Origin: Oxalobacteraceae bacterium UBA6704
GTDB lineage: Bacteria > Pseudomonadota > Gammaproteobacteria > Burkholderiales > Burkholderiaceae_D
DNA: 48,676 nt
Direction: 5' to 3'
Assembly (NCBI GenBank): GCA_002454505.1
Contig: DKJA01000070.1
Coordinates: forward strand, 1-48,676
Within the stretch, counting starts at the first letter, position 1, and the number at the start of each line of letters is the position of its first letter. This document shows positions 18,814 through 27,751 of this stretch, in pieces. The position numbers and the translations under genes were made by a program. Below the pieces are notes generated by a model. It had not been told where the DNA came from. It did no database searches and worked only from the letters and a program-made list of their open reading frames with translations.

Positions 18814-20229
18814 TCACCAGCCGCCGCCCAGCGCGCGAAACGCGGCCACGGCGGCACGGGCATTGTCGGCATGGACGCGCGCCAGCTGGTCGCGCGCGGC
18901 CAGCAGCTGGCGGTCTTCCTGCAGCACTTCGTACAGGCCGACCGCGCCGTCCTGATACGCCGCCGACGCAGCATCGCGCGCGCGGCCATGGGCATCCACT
19001 TCGGCCGCCAGCTGGGCGTGCTGCTGCTCCAGCTGGTCCAGCGCCACGAGCGCGTTCTCGACATCCTCGGTGGCGCGCAGCAGTGCCTGCCGATAGGCCA
19101 CCAGCGCGCCGGCATGGGCGCCGCGCGCCTGCGCCACTTCCGCATCGACGCGGCCGAAGTCGAACAGCCGCAAGTGCAGCGCGCCGCCGGCCTGCGGCTG
19201 CAGGGCGGCCGCCGTGAACAGGTTGCCGCTGCCGAGGCTGGCGAAGCCCAGCGCCGCGGACAACGTCACCTTCGGGTAGTACTCCGCCAGCGCCACGCCG
19301 ATGCGGTCGTTCGACGCGGCCACGCGGCGTTCGGCGGCGATCACGTCCGGCCGGCGGCGCAGCAGGTCCGCCGGCCCCTGCGCGACGGCGATCGCGGGCA
19401 GCGCCGGATCGGCATCCGGCTGCGCGGCCAGTTCGGCGGCATGGCTGCCGGGCTGCGCGCCCATCAGCACATCGAGCCGGTTCAGCTGCACCGCCAGTTC
19501 GATGCGCAGCGGCGGGATGGTCGCCCGCGCCTGGGCCAGCTGCGCCTCGGCCTGCGCCACTTCGCGGCTGGCGGCCAGGCCATCCTGCCGGCGCAATTGC
19601 ACCAGGTTCAGCAAGCGTTCGCTGGTCCCGGCCTCCTCCGCCGCGATGGCGATGCGCCGCTGCGCGCCCCGCACGCGGAAATAGGCATCCGCCGCTTCCG
19701 CCGCCACCGACACGCGCACGCCCAGCCGGTCCGCCTGCGCCGCCTGCACTTCCGCGTCCGCCGCATGGGTCGCGCTGCGCAGGCCGCCCGCCACGTCCAG
19801 CTCCCAGCTGGCGCCGGCACCGATGTCGTACAGCGACTGGTTGCGGTCGTAGCCGGGGAACGAGCTGGCGATGCGGCCCATCGGGCTTTCCAACGACTGC
19901 CGCTGGCGCTGCGCGGCGGCACTCAGCGCGCCGGCCGGCAGCTCGCTGGCGCCGGCCTGTCGCGCGGCGGCGCGCGCCTGGTCGATGCGGGCCAGCGCCG
20001 CGTCGAGGTCCAGGTTCTGCGCCAGCACGCGGCCGACGATGCGCTCGAGTACCGGATCGTGGAAGCCGGTCCACCACGCATCGAGCGGCGGCGCTGGCGC
20101 CTGCGCGGCCGGCGCCGCGTTGCGGTAGCCGGGCGTCAGCGCCACCTGCGGCGGTTCGTAGTGCGGCGCAGTGGCGCAGCCGGCCAGCAGCAGCGCCAGC
20201 ACTGCTGCGCATAGGGTCCTGTGGTGCAT
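18814..20229 (-). CDS. outer-membrane factor lipoprotein of a tripartite efflux system (NodT/OprM family)
   Basis: The 471-residue protein starts with a lipoprotein signal (MHHRTLCAAVLALLLAGC, lipobox LLAGC with Cys18). Two OEP repeats follow, with typical stretches WWTGFHDPVLERIVGRVLAQNLDL, ASWELDVAGGLRS and, in the second half, DLLRRRPDVIAAERRVAASNDRIGVA. Such trimers form the TolC-like channel for EmrAB- or RND-type pumps. It is divergent from hxlR-emrA-emrB with only 93 bp between starts, and that interval carries one inverted repeat covering both candidate promoters. This strongly suggests one regulated pump. Confidence 0.93.
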   Translation of the reverse strand: MHHRTLCAAVLALLLAGCATAPHYEPPQVALTPGYRNAAPAAQAPAPPLDAWWTGFHDPVLERIVGRVLAQNLDLDAALARIDQARAAARQAGASELPAGALSAAAQRQRQSLESPMGRIASSFPGYDRNQSLYDIGAGASWELDVAGGLRSATHAADAEVQAAQADRLGVRVSVAAEAADAYFRVRGAQRRIAIAAEEAGTSERLLNLVQLRRQDGLAASREVAQAEAQLAQARATIPPLRIELAVQLNRLDVLMGAQPGSHAAELAAQPDADPALPAIAVAQGPADLLRRRPDVIAAERRVAASNDRIGVALAEYYPKVTLSAALGFASLGSGNLFTAAALQPQAGGALHLRLFDFGRVDAEVAQARGAHAGALVAYRQALLRATEDVENALVALDQLEQQHAQLAAEVDAHGRARDAASAAYQDGAVGLYEVLQEDRQLLAARDQLARVHADNARAAVAAFRALGGGW

Positions 20230-20251
20230 CGATCGCTCCCGAAAAGGTTGC

Positions 20252-20300
20252 TTGTGTTATTGAAGTAAGGAGTATATAGTCACTTCAATGTTCGCAGCAA
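20252..20300. promoter_or_regulatory. overlapping divergent promoters and an inverted-repeat operator (HxlR site)
   Basis: ATTGAAGT (20259-20266) and ACTTCAAT (20282-20289) form a perfect 8-bp inverted repeat with a 15-bp spacer. Plus strand: TTGTGT (20252-20257), 17 bp, TATAGT (20275-20280). Minus strand: TTGCTG (from 20300 down to 20295), 18 bp, TATACT (20276-20271). Both -10 boxes lie inside the operator spacer, so one bound regulator dimer would block both transcripts. Confidence 0.6.
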
Positions 20301-20322
20301 CCTACTTTTTTAAGGAGTGACG

Positions 20323-20862
20323 ATGGAAAAGACCGACCTGAGCGGAGAGCCCTGCGGCGCGGCCCGTGCGCTGGACCGCGTGGGCAGCTGGTGGACCATC
20401 CTGATCCTGCGCGACTGCTTCTACGGCATGACGCGCTTCGACGAATTCCAGAAGAGCCTGAAGATCTCGACCAATTCGCTGGCCAGCCGCCTGGCCGCGC
20501 TGGTCGACGAAGGCCTGCTGGAGAAGCGCCAGTACAGCGAGCGCCCGCCCCGCTTCGAGTACATCCTCACGCAGCGGGGCCGCGACTTCCGCCCCGTGCT
20601 GCGCACTCTGGTCGCGTGGGGCAACCAGCACTTCGCGCCGGAAGGCCCGGCGATGCAACTGACCGACATGGAGACGGGCAAGCCCGTCGAACTGCAGCTG
20701 ATCGATGCGAATACGGGCGTGCCGATCACGGAACAACGCCACCGCATGATGGAAGGCCCGGCCGCCACCGACGAGATCCGCGCCCGCGTCCGGCGCCAGC
20801 ATGCAATGCTCGATGCTCAGGCGGCCCAGGCGAGCCAGGAAAACCCGGGAGAGCAGGCATGA
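20323..20862 (+). CDS. HxlR-family winged-helix transcriptional regulator
   Basis: The 179-residue protein has the HxlR signature ALDRVGSWWTILILRDCFYGMTRFDEFQKSLKISTNSLASRL followed by the wing (SERPPRFEYILTQRGRDF). It carries a C-terminal extension of about 70 residues beyond the usual HTH domain, which may sense the ligand. ATG 20323 is chosen because AAGGAG is 5 nt upstream; a GTG at 20317 overlaps that site. Its stop overlaps the emrA start (ATGA, 20859-20862). It probably represses the efflux genes on both sides. Confidence 0.92.
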   Translation: MEKTDLSGEPCGAARALDRVGSWWTILILRDCFYGMTRFDEFQKSLKISTNSLASRLAALVDEGLLEKRQYSERPPRFEYILTQRGRDFRPVLRTLVAWGNQHFAPEGPAMQLTDMETGKPVELQLIDANTGVPITEQRHRMMEGPAATDEIRARVRRQHAMLDAQAAQASQENPGEQA

Positions 20863-21941
20863 GCGCCGCTGCCGCAACGGGCGACAACGGCCACGTCGTT
20901 GCCATCGCCCCAGCCTCCCGCAGGAAGCTGGTCATTCGGGGCGTGCTCGTGCTGGCGCTGCTGGCCGCCGCCGGCTTCGGCGCGCGCTGGTGGACCGACG
21001 GACGCTTCCACCAGCAGACGGACGACGCCTACGTGGGCGGCAACATCACGGTGATCGCGCCGCGCGTGGCCGGCTACCTGGCGGAAGTGACGGTAACCGA
21101 CAACCAGCCGGTGCACGCCGGCGACGTGCTGGCGCGGCTGGACGACCGCGATTACCGGGCCGCCGTCCACAAGGCCGAAGGCGCCGTGGCGGCGGCCGAG
21201 GCAGCGCTGGCCAACCTGGCCGCGACGGCGCAGCTGCAGCAGGCCGTGATCGGCCAGGCCCGTGCCGGCGTGGATGCGACGGCCGCCGAAACCAGCCGGG
21301 CGCGCGACGACCGGCAGCGCTACCGCAGCCTGTCCGCCAAGGCCGCCGTGTCGGTGCAGAGCGCGCAGAAGGCCGATGCCGATTACCTGCAGGCCATCGC
21401 CAACGGCGCCAGGACGCAGGCGCAGCTGGTGGCCACGCAGCGCGAACTGGCCGTGATCGCCACCCGCCACCAGCAGGCGCAGGCCACGCTGGCCCAGGCG
21501 CAGGCCGAACTGGAAATTGCCCGTCTCAACCTGGAATACACGGTGCTGCGCGCGCCGATCGACGGCACCATCGGCAACCGCCGCGCCCGCACCGGCGCCT
21601 ACGCAACGCCCGGCAACCAGCTGCTCGCGATCGTGCCGGCGCACGGACTGTGGATCGATGCGAATTTCAAGGAAGACCAGCTGGCGCGCTTCAAGCCTGG
21701 CCAGCGGGCCGCGATCCGGGCGGACGTGTTGCCGGGCCGCGAATTCCACGGCCAGGTGATCAGCCTGGCGCCGGCCACCGGGGCGCAATTCAGCGTGCTG
21801 CCGCCGGAGAACGCCACCGGCAATTTCACCAAGATCGTCCAGCGCGTGCCGGTGCGCATCGCGCTCGACGAGGCGGATGCGCAACTGGGCGTGCTGCGCC
21901 CGGGCCTGTCGGTGACCGCGTCGGTCGACCTGCGCGACTGA
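20859..21941 (+). CDS. emrA: periplasmic adaptor subunit of multidrug efflux (HlyD/EmrA family)
   Basis: The 360-residue membrane-fusion protein has one N-terminal transmembrane helix (about residues 26-45) and the lipoyl half DDAYVGGNITVIAPRVAGYLAEV. A long alanine- and glutamine-rich alpha-helical hairpin spans about 105-220. The second lipoyl half is VLRAPIDGTIGNRRARTGAYATPG, and the barrel segment starts WIDANFKEDQLARFKPGQ. It links the inner-membrane EmrB-type transporter to the outer-membrane factor. Translation is coupled to hxlR by the ATGA overlap, and the transporter gene starts 13 bp after its stop. Confidence 0.92.
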   Translation: MSAAAATGDNGHVVAIAPASRRKLVIRGVLVLALLAAAGFGARWWTDGRFHQQTDDAYVGGNITVIAPRVAGYLAEVTVTDNQPVHAGDVLARLDDRDYRAAVHKAEGAVAAAEAALANLAATAQLQQAVIGQARAGVDATAAETSRARDDRQRYRSLSAKAAVSVQSAQKADADYLQAIANGARTQAQLVATQRELAVIATRHQQAQATLAQAQAELEIARLNLEYTVLRAPIDGTIGNRRARTGAYATPGNQLLAIVPAHGLWIDANFKEDQLARFKPGQRAAIRADVLPGREFHGQVISLAPATGAQFSVLPPENATGNFTKIVQRVPVRIALDEADAQLGVLRPGLSVTASVDLRD

Positions 21942-21954
21942 GCGGGCTGCCAGC

Positions 21955-23577
21955 ATGAGCGCCACTGCCGCACCGGCGAGGCCGGCCGCCCTGCCCGCGA
22001 ATCCGTCCGGCCCCGTCGATCCCACCGCCCACCTGACGCATGGCCAGAAGATCCTGGCGTTCGCCACCATGTGCGTCGGCATGTTCGTCGCGCTGCTGGA
22101 CATCCAGATCGTGTCGGCGTCGCTGCGCGACATCGGCGGCGGCCTGTCCGCCGGTGCCGACGAGACAGTATGGGTGCAGACCAGCTACCTGATCGCCGAG
22201 ATCATCGTCATCCCGCTGTCCGGCTGGCTGGCGCGGGTGCTGTCCACGCGCTGGCTGTTCGCCGCGTCGGCGGCCGGTTTCACCGTGGCCAGCATGCTGT
22301 GCGGGCTGGCGTGGAATATCGAAAGCATGATCGCCTTCCGCGCGCTGCAGGGTTTCCTGGGCGGCTCGATGATCCCGCTGGTGTTCATGACGGCGTTCGT
22401 CTTCTTCGCCGGCAAGCAGCGCGTGATCGCCGCGGCCACCGTCGGCGGCCTGGCCTCGCTGGCGCCGACGCTGGGGCCGACCATCGGCGGCTGGATCACC
22501 GATCACTTCAGCTGGCACTGGCTGTTCTTCGTCAACCTGGTGCCCGGGCTGTTCGTCACGTTTGTCGTGCCGGCGCTGGTACGCATCGACAGGCCGAACC
22601 TCGCGCTGCTGCGCGGTGCCGACTACCTGGGCATGGCGTTGCTGGCGATGGCACTGGGCTGCCTCGAATACACGCTGGAAGAAGGCCCGCGGCTGGACTG
22701 GTTCGGCGACCAGGTCATCGTGGCCACCGCGTGGATCTCGGGCCTGGCCGGCATCGCCTTCATCTGGCGCAGCCTGACGCACCCGCAGCCGGTGGTGGAT
22801 CTGACCGCGCTGCGCGACCGCAATTTCGCGCTGGGCTGCTTCTTTTCGTTCGTCACCGGCATCGGCATCTTCGCGACGATCTACCTGACGCCATTGTTCC
22901 TCGGCCGCGTGCGCGGCTTTTCCGCGCTGCAGATCGGCCTGGCAGTGTTTTCCACTGGCGTGTTCCAGCTGATGTCGATTCCCCTGTACTCCTACCTGGC
23001 CAACCGCGTGGACCTGCGCTGGCTGATGATGTTCGGGCTGGCCTGCTTCGCGCTGTCGATGTATGAATTCGCGCCGATCACGCACGACTGGGGCGCCGCG
23101 CAGCTGATGCTGCCGCAGGCGCTGCGCGGCATGGGCCAGCAGTTCGCGGTGGCGCCGACGGTGACGCTGACGCTGGGCGGCCTGGCGCCGGAGCGGCTGA
23201 AATTCGCGTCCGGGCTGTTCAACCTGATGCGCAACCTGGGCGGCGCGCTGGGCATCGCCGGCTGTGCGACGATCCTGAACGACCGCACCAACTACCACTT
23301 TCACCGCCTGGCCGATCACCTCAACACGGGCAACGAGACGATGAACGGGATGCTGGCCGGCGTGGCCGGCAACCTGGCGGCCTACGGGCTCGATCCGGCC
23401 ACCGCGCAGGCCGGCGCGCTGCGCCAGCTGTGGACGCTGACGATGCGCGAGGCGCAGACGCTGACGTTCGGCGACGTGTTCCTCGTCATCATGGTGTGCT
23501 TCATCTTGACGACGGCGATGGTGCCGCTGATGCGCAAGGTGCAGCCGCCGAAGGCGCCGTCGGCCGATGCGCATTGA
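21955..23577 (+). CDS. emrB: DHA2-family MFS multidrug transporter (EmrB type)
   Basis: The 540-residue protein has the 14 hydrophobic segments expected of the proton-antiport DHA2 family. Motifs seen are MFVALLDIQIVSASL (helix 1), QTSYLIAEIIVIPLSGWLARVLSTRWLF (motif A region), FRALQGFLGGSMIPLVF, and PTLGPTIGGWITDHFSWHWLFFVNLVPG (motif C region). It forms the inner-membrane pump of the hxlR-emrA-emrB operon, working with the divergent NodT-type channel. Substrates cannot be inferred. Confidence 0.93.
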   Translation: MSATAAPARPAALPANPSGPVDPTAHLTHGQKILAFATMCVGMFVALLDIQIVSASLRDIGGGLSAGADETVWVQTSYLIAEIIVIPLSGWLARVLSTRWLFAASAAGFTVASMLCGLAWNIESMIAFRALQGFLGGSMIPLVFMTAFVFFAGKQRVIAAATVGGLASLAPTLGPTIGGWITDHFSWHWLFFVNLVPGLFVTFVVPALVRIDRPNLALLRGADYLGMALLAMALGCLEYTLEEGPRLDWFGDQVIVATAWISGLAGIAFIWRSLTHPQPVVDLTALRDRNFALGCFFSFVTGIGIFATIYLTPLFLGRVRGFSALQIGLAVFSTGVFQLMSIPLYSYLANRVDLRWLMMFGLACFALSMYEFAPITHDWGAAQLMLPQALRGMGQQFAVAPTVTLTLGGLAPERLKFASGLFNLMRNLGGALGIAGCATILNDRTNYHFHRLADHLNTGNETMNGMLAGVAGNLAAYGLDPATAQAGALRQLWTLTMREAQTLTFGDVFLVIMVCFILTTAMVPLMRKVQPPKAPSADAH

Positions 23578-23669
23578 GCCGCCCGGACAAGTTCTAGCGC
23601 CGCGCGGGCATGGCCGGCGGCACAGCGGCTCGCTAAAGTGGAGACATACTTCAATCAGGGAGTCGAAAC

Positions 23670-23912
23670 ATGGAAAACATCACCGTCTATACCAGCCCCA
23701 GCTGCCCTTACTGCGTGATGGCCAAGCGCCTGCTGGCCTCGCGCGAACTGGCCTACGAAGAAGTGGATATCAGCGCGGAGCCTGCCCGGCTGCAGGAAAT
23801 GCTGACCCGTTCCGGCCGGCGCACCGTGCCGCAGATCTTCATCGGCGAACGGCATGTGGGTGGCTACGACGACCTGGTGCGCTTCGACCGGCAGGGGCAG
23901 CTGGACGGCTGA
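23670..23912 (+). CDS. grxC: glutaredoxin 3
   Basis: This 80-residue dithiol glutaredoxin has the CPYC active site at residues 12-15, the cis-Pro motif RTVPQIFIGERHVGGYDDL and a normal length for GrxC. It reduces disulfides with glutathione in the cytoplasm. It starts 92 bp after emrB, with GGGAG upstream of the ATG. An ACTTCAAT identical to one arm of the HxlR operator lies 15 bp before the start (23648-23655). A bidirectional terminator follows. Confidence 0.95.
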   Translation: MENITVYTSPSCPYCVMAKRLLASRELAYEEVDISAEPARLQEMLTRSGRRTVPQIFIGERHVGGYDDLVRFDRQGQLDG

Positions 23913-23933
23913 TGCCCGCGTCCGCCGGCACGT

Positions 23934-23962
23934 AAAAAAAGGCGCCGTCGGCGCCTTTTTTT
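23934..23962. terminator. bidirectional intrinsic terminator between grxC and ppa
   Basis: Seven As (23934-23940), GGCGCC-GTC-GGCGCC (23941-23955), then seven Ts (23956-23962). It reads as a rho-independent terminator in both directions and serves the convergent genes grxC (+) and ppa (-). Confidence 0.92.
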
Positions 23963-23976
23963 GTTGTCGCTGTGCG

Positions 23977-24513
23977 TTACGCGTTGCCCTTGTCGTAAGC
24001 AGCCACGCCATCCAGGATTTCCTGTTTTGCCGATTCCGGGCCTTCCCAGCCGTCGACCTTGACCCACTTGCCCGGCTCCAGGTCCTTGTAGTGTTCGAAG
24101 AAGTGCTGGATCTGCTGCAGGCGCAGGTCCTGCAGGTCTTCCGGCTTCTGCCAGTGCTTGTAGATCGGCAGCACCTTATCGACCGGCACGGCCAGCACTT
24201 TCGCGTCGATGCCGGACTCGTCCGTCATCTTCAGCACGCCGATGGCGCGGCAACGCACCACCACGCCGGGGATCAGCGGGAACGGCGTGATGACCAGCAC
24301 GTCCACCGGGTCGCCGTCCTGCGACAGCGTGTTCGGCACGTAGCCGTAGTTGCACGGGTAGTGCATCGCTGTGCCCATGAAGCGGTCGACGAAGATCGCG
24401 CCGGATTCCTTGTCCACTTCGTACTTGATCGGGTCGGCGTTCATCGGGATTTCAATGATGACGTTGAAATCGTTCGGCACGTCGCGGCCGGCGGACACTT
24501 TATTCAGGCTCAT
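23977..24513 (-). CDS. ppa: inorganic pyrophosphatase (family I)
   Basis: This cytoplasmic Mg-dependent enzyme hydrolyses pyrophosphate and so drives biosynthesis. The 178-residue protein has YEVDKESGAIFVDRF and PCNYGYVPNTL, and the family signature DGDPVDVLV with the metal-binding aspartates. Length matches bacterial family I enzymes (about 175). GAGG lies upstream of the ATG. It follows hemY on the same strand after 113 bp that hold its own -10 box. Confidence 0.96.
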   Translation of the reverse strand: MSLNKVSAGRDVPNDFNVIIEIPMNADPIKYEVDKESGAIFVDRFMGTAMHYPCNYGYVPNTLSQDGDPVDVLVITPFPLIPGVVVRCRAIGVLKMTDESGIDAKVLAVPVDKVLPIYKHWQKPEDLQDLRLQQIQHFFEHYKDLEPGKWVKVDGWEGPESAKQEILDGVAAYDKGNA

Positions 24514-24568
24514 GTTTTTCCTCGGTAATTCAGCTTGGTAGTTGCTTGGTCATGCAGTTAACCGCGTA

Positions 24569-24574
24569 ATTATA
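24569..24574 (-). promoter_or_regulatory. -10 box of ppa and nearby inverted repeat
   Basis: A perfect TATAAT on the minus strand predicts a start near 24562 and a leader of about 50 nt. The -35 is weak. GCTTGGT (24544-24550, with another direct copy at 24533-24539) pairs with ACCAAGC (24575-24581) and flanks the -10 box, so an operator is possible. Confidence 0.45.
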
Positions 24575-24626
24575 ACCAAGCGATAAGGAGTTGTGCGCCC
24601 CAGAGCAAGCCGGGGTCAAGGCCTCG

Positions 24627-25823
24627 TCACAGCATCGTCGCCAGCGCGCACTGCCGGTAATGGCTGGCGGCCTGCTCCGGCTGCTGCAGCGCTTCGTGCA
24701 GCTGGGCCAGTTTCAGGTGCGCCTCGCGCACCATCGCCGGCTCGCCCGCATCGGACAGCGCCTGCTCCAGGTAGCGCTGCGCCTTGCCCCACAGCTTCTG
24801 CTTCAGGCACAGCGAACCCAGCGTCAGCGCCAGTTCCGCATCGGCGGGACGCTCCAGCAGCCACGCCTCGCAATGCTCGATCTGCGCCAGCAGCGCGGCC
24901 GAGCCGGCGGGGGCGGCCGCATCGCGGTAGGCGCGCACCACGCGCTCGTCCCAGTTCGCCGCCAGCGACTCCTCGGCCACCAGGCGCGCTTCGTCGTGCA
25001 GGCCGCGGCCGTTGAGGGCCGTGGCGGCGCGGCAGGCCACATACGGCTTCACGCGGTCGTTCGATGGAATGGTGGACCAGACGCGCATGATCGACTCGGC
25101 ATCGTGCGCCTTGTCCGACAGCAGGTCTTCATAGGCCAGCTCGCGCAGGCGGGCCGACAGCGCCGGATGCAGCGCGCGGTGCTTGTCCAGCGAGCGGACG
25201 AGGCGCAGCACTTCCGGCCAGTTCTTGGCCTGCTGCTCGGCCTTCAGCGACCATTGCAATGCGTGGATGTGGCGCGTGCCGTCCGCATTCAGTTCGCGCA
25301 CGGCGGCCAGCGCCGCTTCCGGCTGGTGGTCGTCGACCAGCAGTTCCGTCATCGTCATCAGGCGGGCCGTCTTCATCGCCGGATCCTCCACGATGCGTGC
25401 CACCCACTGGTCGCGGCGCGCCGTCTGGCGCATGCGGTGGGCGGCGCGGGCGCCGATCAGCGCGGCCACGCCGGCGTTTTCCGGCAGGTCGGCGGCGCGC
25501 AGCGCGGCTTTTTCCGCATGGCCGAAGCGGCCTTCGAACAGTGCCTTCAACGCATCGCGCAGGCCCTTGTTGCCGTCCCGCTCGCGCTTGCGCTGGCGGT
25601 ACTCGGCCACGCGGGCCGGCATGCGCATCGTCGCGCGGGCGGCGCGCACCAGCGCATACAGCAGCACGAACAGCAGCACCTGCAGCACGACGAAGAAATT
25701 GAGCGACAGGTCCACGCGGTACGGCGGATAGAACAGCACCACGTTGCCGGGGTTGTAGCGGGCCGTCACGGCGATGCTGATGGCGGCCGCCATCAGCGCT
25801 AATAACCAGAGGAAGATGCGCAT
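24627..25823 (-). CDS. hemY: HemY-type membrane TPR protein of the haem cluster
   Basis: The 398-residue protein has two N-terminal transmembrane helices (about residues 3-22 and 42-62, with the loop RYNPGNVVLFYPPYRVDLSLN). A helical TPR-like region rich in Ala and Leu follows. This is the proteobacterial HemY N-terminal family, not the Gram-positive protoporphyrinogen oxidase of the same name. Its exact role in haem synthesis is unresolved. It starts 1 bp after the hemX stop and is the last gene of hemC-hemD-hemX-hemY. Confidence 0.9.
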   Translation of the reverse strand: MRIFLWLLALMAAAISIAVTARYNPGNVVLFYPPYRVDLSLNFFVVLQVLLFVLLYALVRAARATMRMPARVAEYRQRKRERDGNKGLRDALKALFEGRFGHAEKAALRAADLPENAGVAALIGARAAHRMRQTARRDQWVARIVEDPAMKTARLMTMTELLVDDHQPEAALAAVRELNADGTRHIHALQWSLKAEQQAKNWPEVLRLVRSLDKHRALHPALSARLRELAYEDLLSDKAHDAESIMRVWSTIPSNDRVKPYVACRAATALNGRGLHDEARLVAEESLAANWDERVVRAYRDAAAPAGSAALLAQIEHCEAWLLERPADAELALTLGSLCLKQKLWGKAQRYLEQALSDAGEPAMVREAHLKLAQLHEALQQPEQAASHYRQCALATML

Positions 25824-25824
25824 G

Positions 25825-26982
25825 TCAGGGCTTCGCCTTGTAGTTGCGCACGGCGTTCAGGCTGTCCGACAGCGTCGGCATCTCGATCGCCAGGTTGCTG
25901 CCCTGGACCTGGCGCAGCAGCGTCTGCACCGTCATCGTCTGGCGGGCGCGCGTGTCGAAATAGCGCGCCACCATTTCCTGCGCGGCCAGCAGGTCGGTAC
26001 GGAAGGCCGCCTCGTTACGCGACAACAGCGCCATGCGCGCGTTCAGCAGGCGCAATTTCAGGTTCTCGCGCAGGAAATACGCGTGTTCCGGCGCGAGCAG
26101 CGTCGCTTCCGGGTTTTCCACGCTGCGCACGCGGATCAGCTGGCGCACGTCGGTCCACATCTCGCTGCTCCAGCCATTCCACACGCCCTGCAGGCGGGTC
26201 ACCCACGTCTCCTGCGGCACCACCGGCTCCACCTGCGGCGCCTTGCTGGCGTGCTTGCGCACGGCCTTCTTCTCGGGGCCGGAAGGCAGCGTCGGCGTGG
26301 CGTCGGACAGCATCGGCAGCGAATCGACCTGCGCGATCACGTTGTCGAGGCGGACGGCCAGGCCGGACGAATCCACGTTCGGCAGCGCCTTCAGCTTTTC
26401 CGTGTCGCGCGCGATGGCGCGGCGGATCGAGATGAACTGCGGCTTGTCGGAGCGGGACAGGTTGCGGTCCGCATTCTGCAGCGCGATCAGCGCGCCCGGC
26501 ACGTTACCGGCCAGCTGCAGCTGCTGGCTGGCGGTGGACAGCACCTGCTCGATCTCGGCCAGCGCCCACTCGTCGCGGTTGCGGGACATGTCGTTGTACA
26601 TCTGCTCCAGCGCCAGCTGCTGCGCCTGGGCCTCCTGCTGGCGGTTTTCCAGCACCCCCACCTTGACCTGCAGTTCGCGGCTCGATTCGCTGATCGTCTT
26701 CACCAGCTGGCTGGTTTCGCTGTTCAGCGCATCGGCCTTCTGCAGCCGCATCGCGACTTCCTCGCGCAGCTTGCGCGTCTGCCGGTGCGAATTGAATGCC
26801 TGCACGGCCAGCAGCACGGCCAGCACGATGACGGCGATCGTCAGCGGCCGCAGCGTCCTGCGCCCGGCGGGCGGCAGCGGGCCGGCCGGCTCGGCGGGGA
26901 TCGGCGACGGGTTCGGCGTGGCCTGGGGGGCGGGGCCGCCTTGCGGCGCGGCCGGGTCTGGTAAGGTAGGCAGTTCGTTCAT
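25825..26982 (-). CDS. hemX: HemX-family membrane protein (annotated uroporphyrinogen-III C-methyltransferase-like)
   Basis: The 385-residue protein has a Pro-rich cytoplasmic N-terminus, one transmembrane helix (about residues 46-64), a coiled coil (about 70-130) and a C-terminal conserved region ending in LLRQVQGSNLAIEMPTLSDSL. Despite the database name, no SAM-binding methyltransferase motif is visible; it is probably a scaffold of the haem pathway. Its ATG overlaps the hemD stop (ATGA, 26979-26982). Confidence 0.9.
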   Translation of the reverse strand: MNELPTLPDPAAPQGGPAPQATPNPSPIPAEPAGPLPPAGRRTLRPLTIAVIVLAVLLAVQAFNSHRQTRKLREEVAMRLQKADALNSETSQLVKTISESSRELQVKVGVLENRQQEAQAQQLALEQMYNDMSRNRDEWALAEIEQVLSTASQQLQLAGNVPGALIALQNADRNLSRSDKPQFISIRRAIARDTEKLKALPNVDSSGLAVRLDNVIAQVDSLPMLSDATPTLPSGPEKKAVRKHASKAPQVEPVVPQETWVTRLQGVWNGWSSEMWTDVRQLIRVRSVENPEATLLAPEHAYFLRENLKLRLLNARMALLSRNEAAFRTDLLAAQEMVARYFDTRARQTMTVQTLLRQVQGSNLAIEMPTLSDSLNAVRNYKAKP

Positions 26983-27749
26983 GGGCGTGATTGTAACGCG
27001 GCGAGCAGGCGCTCGTCGCCTGATCCTGTCAGCGTCACCCGGGCGAAGCCCAGCCCGGCGGCCGTGGCGGCGATGCGGGCGTGCGGAACGATCAGATGCT
27101 GTTGTTGCATCTTTGCCACAGCAGTCGCGTCGCCCAGCCCGGGCAGCAGGCCGACCAGGCCGCGCAGCGCCTCGGAACTGGTGATCACCCAGTCGTTCGG
27201 GTGCACCAGCAGCGCGCGCAGGCGGGCCGCCAGTTCGGGCGTCAGCGCGGGGACGCCGCGACGGTATGCGGCCACCGTGGCGACGATGGCACCGGCCGCG
27301 CGCAACCCGTCGCCCATCAGCTCGCGGCCCGCCTCGACGCGCACGATCAGCACGTGACGGCCGCGCAGGGCGGCCAGGTCCAGCGTCTGCAGCAGGTGCT
27401 CGGAATCGCTGTGTTCCGTGTCGTCGGGACTGACGATCGTGTAGCGGTCGGCGGTGATGCCGTGCGCGGCCAGCGTAACGCGGCTGCCCTCGCCCACCAC
27501 GGCCAGCGTCACGCCGGCCGGCCAGGTATCGATATGCGCAAAGGCGGCATCGATGGCGTTGGGCGACACGAAGGCCACCAGCGCGAATTCATGCAGCCGG
27601 GCCAGCATGGCGCGCAGCGGCGCGGGGTCCGGCAGCGGCGTGATGTCCAGCAGCGGCAGCACCTCGACGGTGCGGCCGGTGGCCGCGACCCGCTCCGCCA
27701 GCGGCACGGCTTGCGCAAACGGTCGCGTGATGACGACGGTGCCGGGCAT
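26979..27749 (-). CDS. hemD: uroporphyrinogen-III synthase
   Basis: HemD cyclises hydroxymethylbilane with inversion of ring D. The 256-residue protein is poorly conserved, as usual for this family. It shows VVITRPFAQAVPLAERV at the N-terminus, VAFVSPNAIDAAF, RHVLIVRVEAGRELMGDGL, and WVITSSEALRGLVGL with the conserved Ser-Ser. It starts 2 bp after the hemC stop and overlaps hemX by 4 bp, consistent with a tight operon. Confidence 0.93.
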   Translation of the reverse strand: MPGTVVITRPFAQAVPLAERVAATGRTVEVLPLLDITPLPDPAPLRAMLARLHEFALVAFVSPNAIDAAFAHIDTWPAGVTLAVVGEGSRVTLAAHGITADRYTIVSPDDTEHSDSEHLLQTLDLAALRGRHVLIVRVEAGRELMGDGLRAAGAIVATVAAYRRGVPALTPELAARLRALLVHPNDWVITSSEALRGLVGLLPGLGDATAVAKMQQQHLIVPHARIAATAAGLGFARVTLTGSGDERLLAALQSRP

Positions 27750-27751
27750 CC

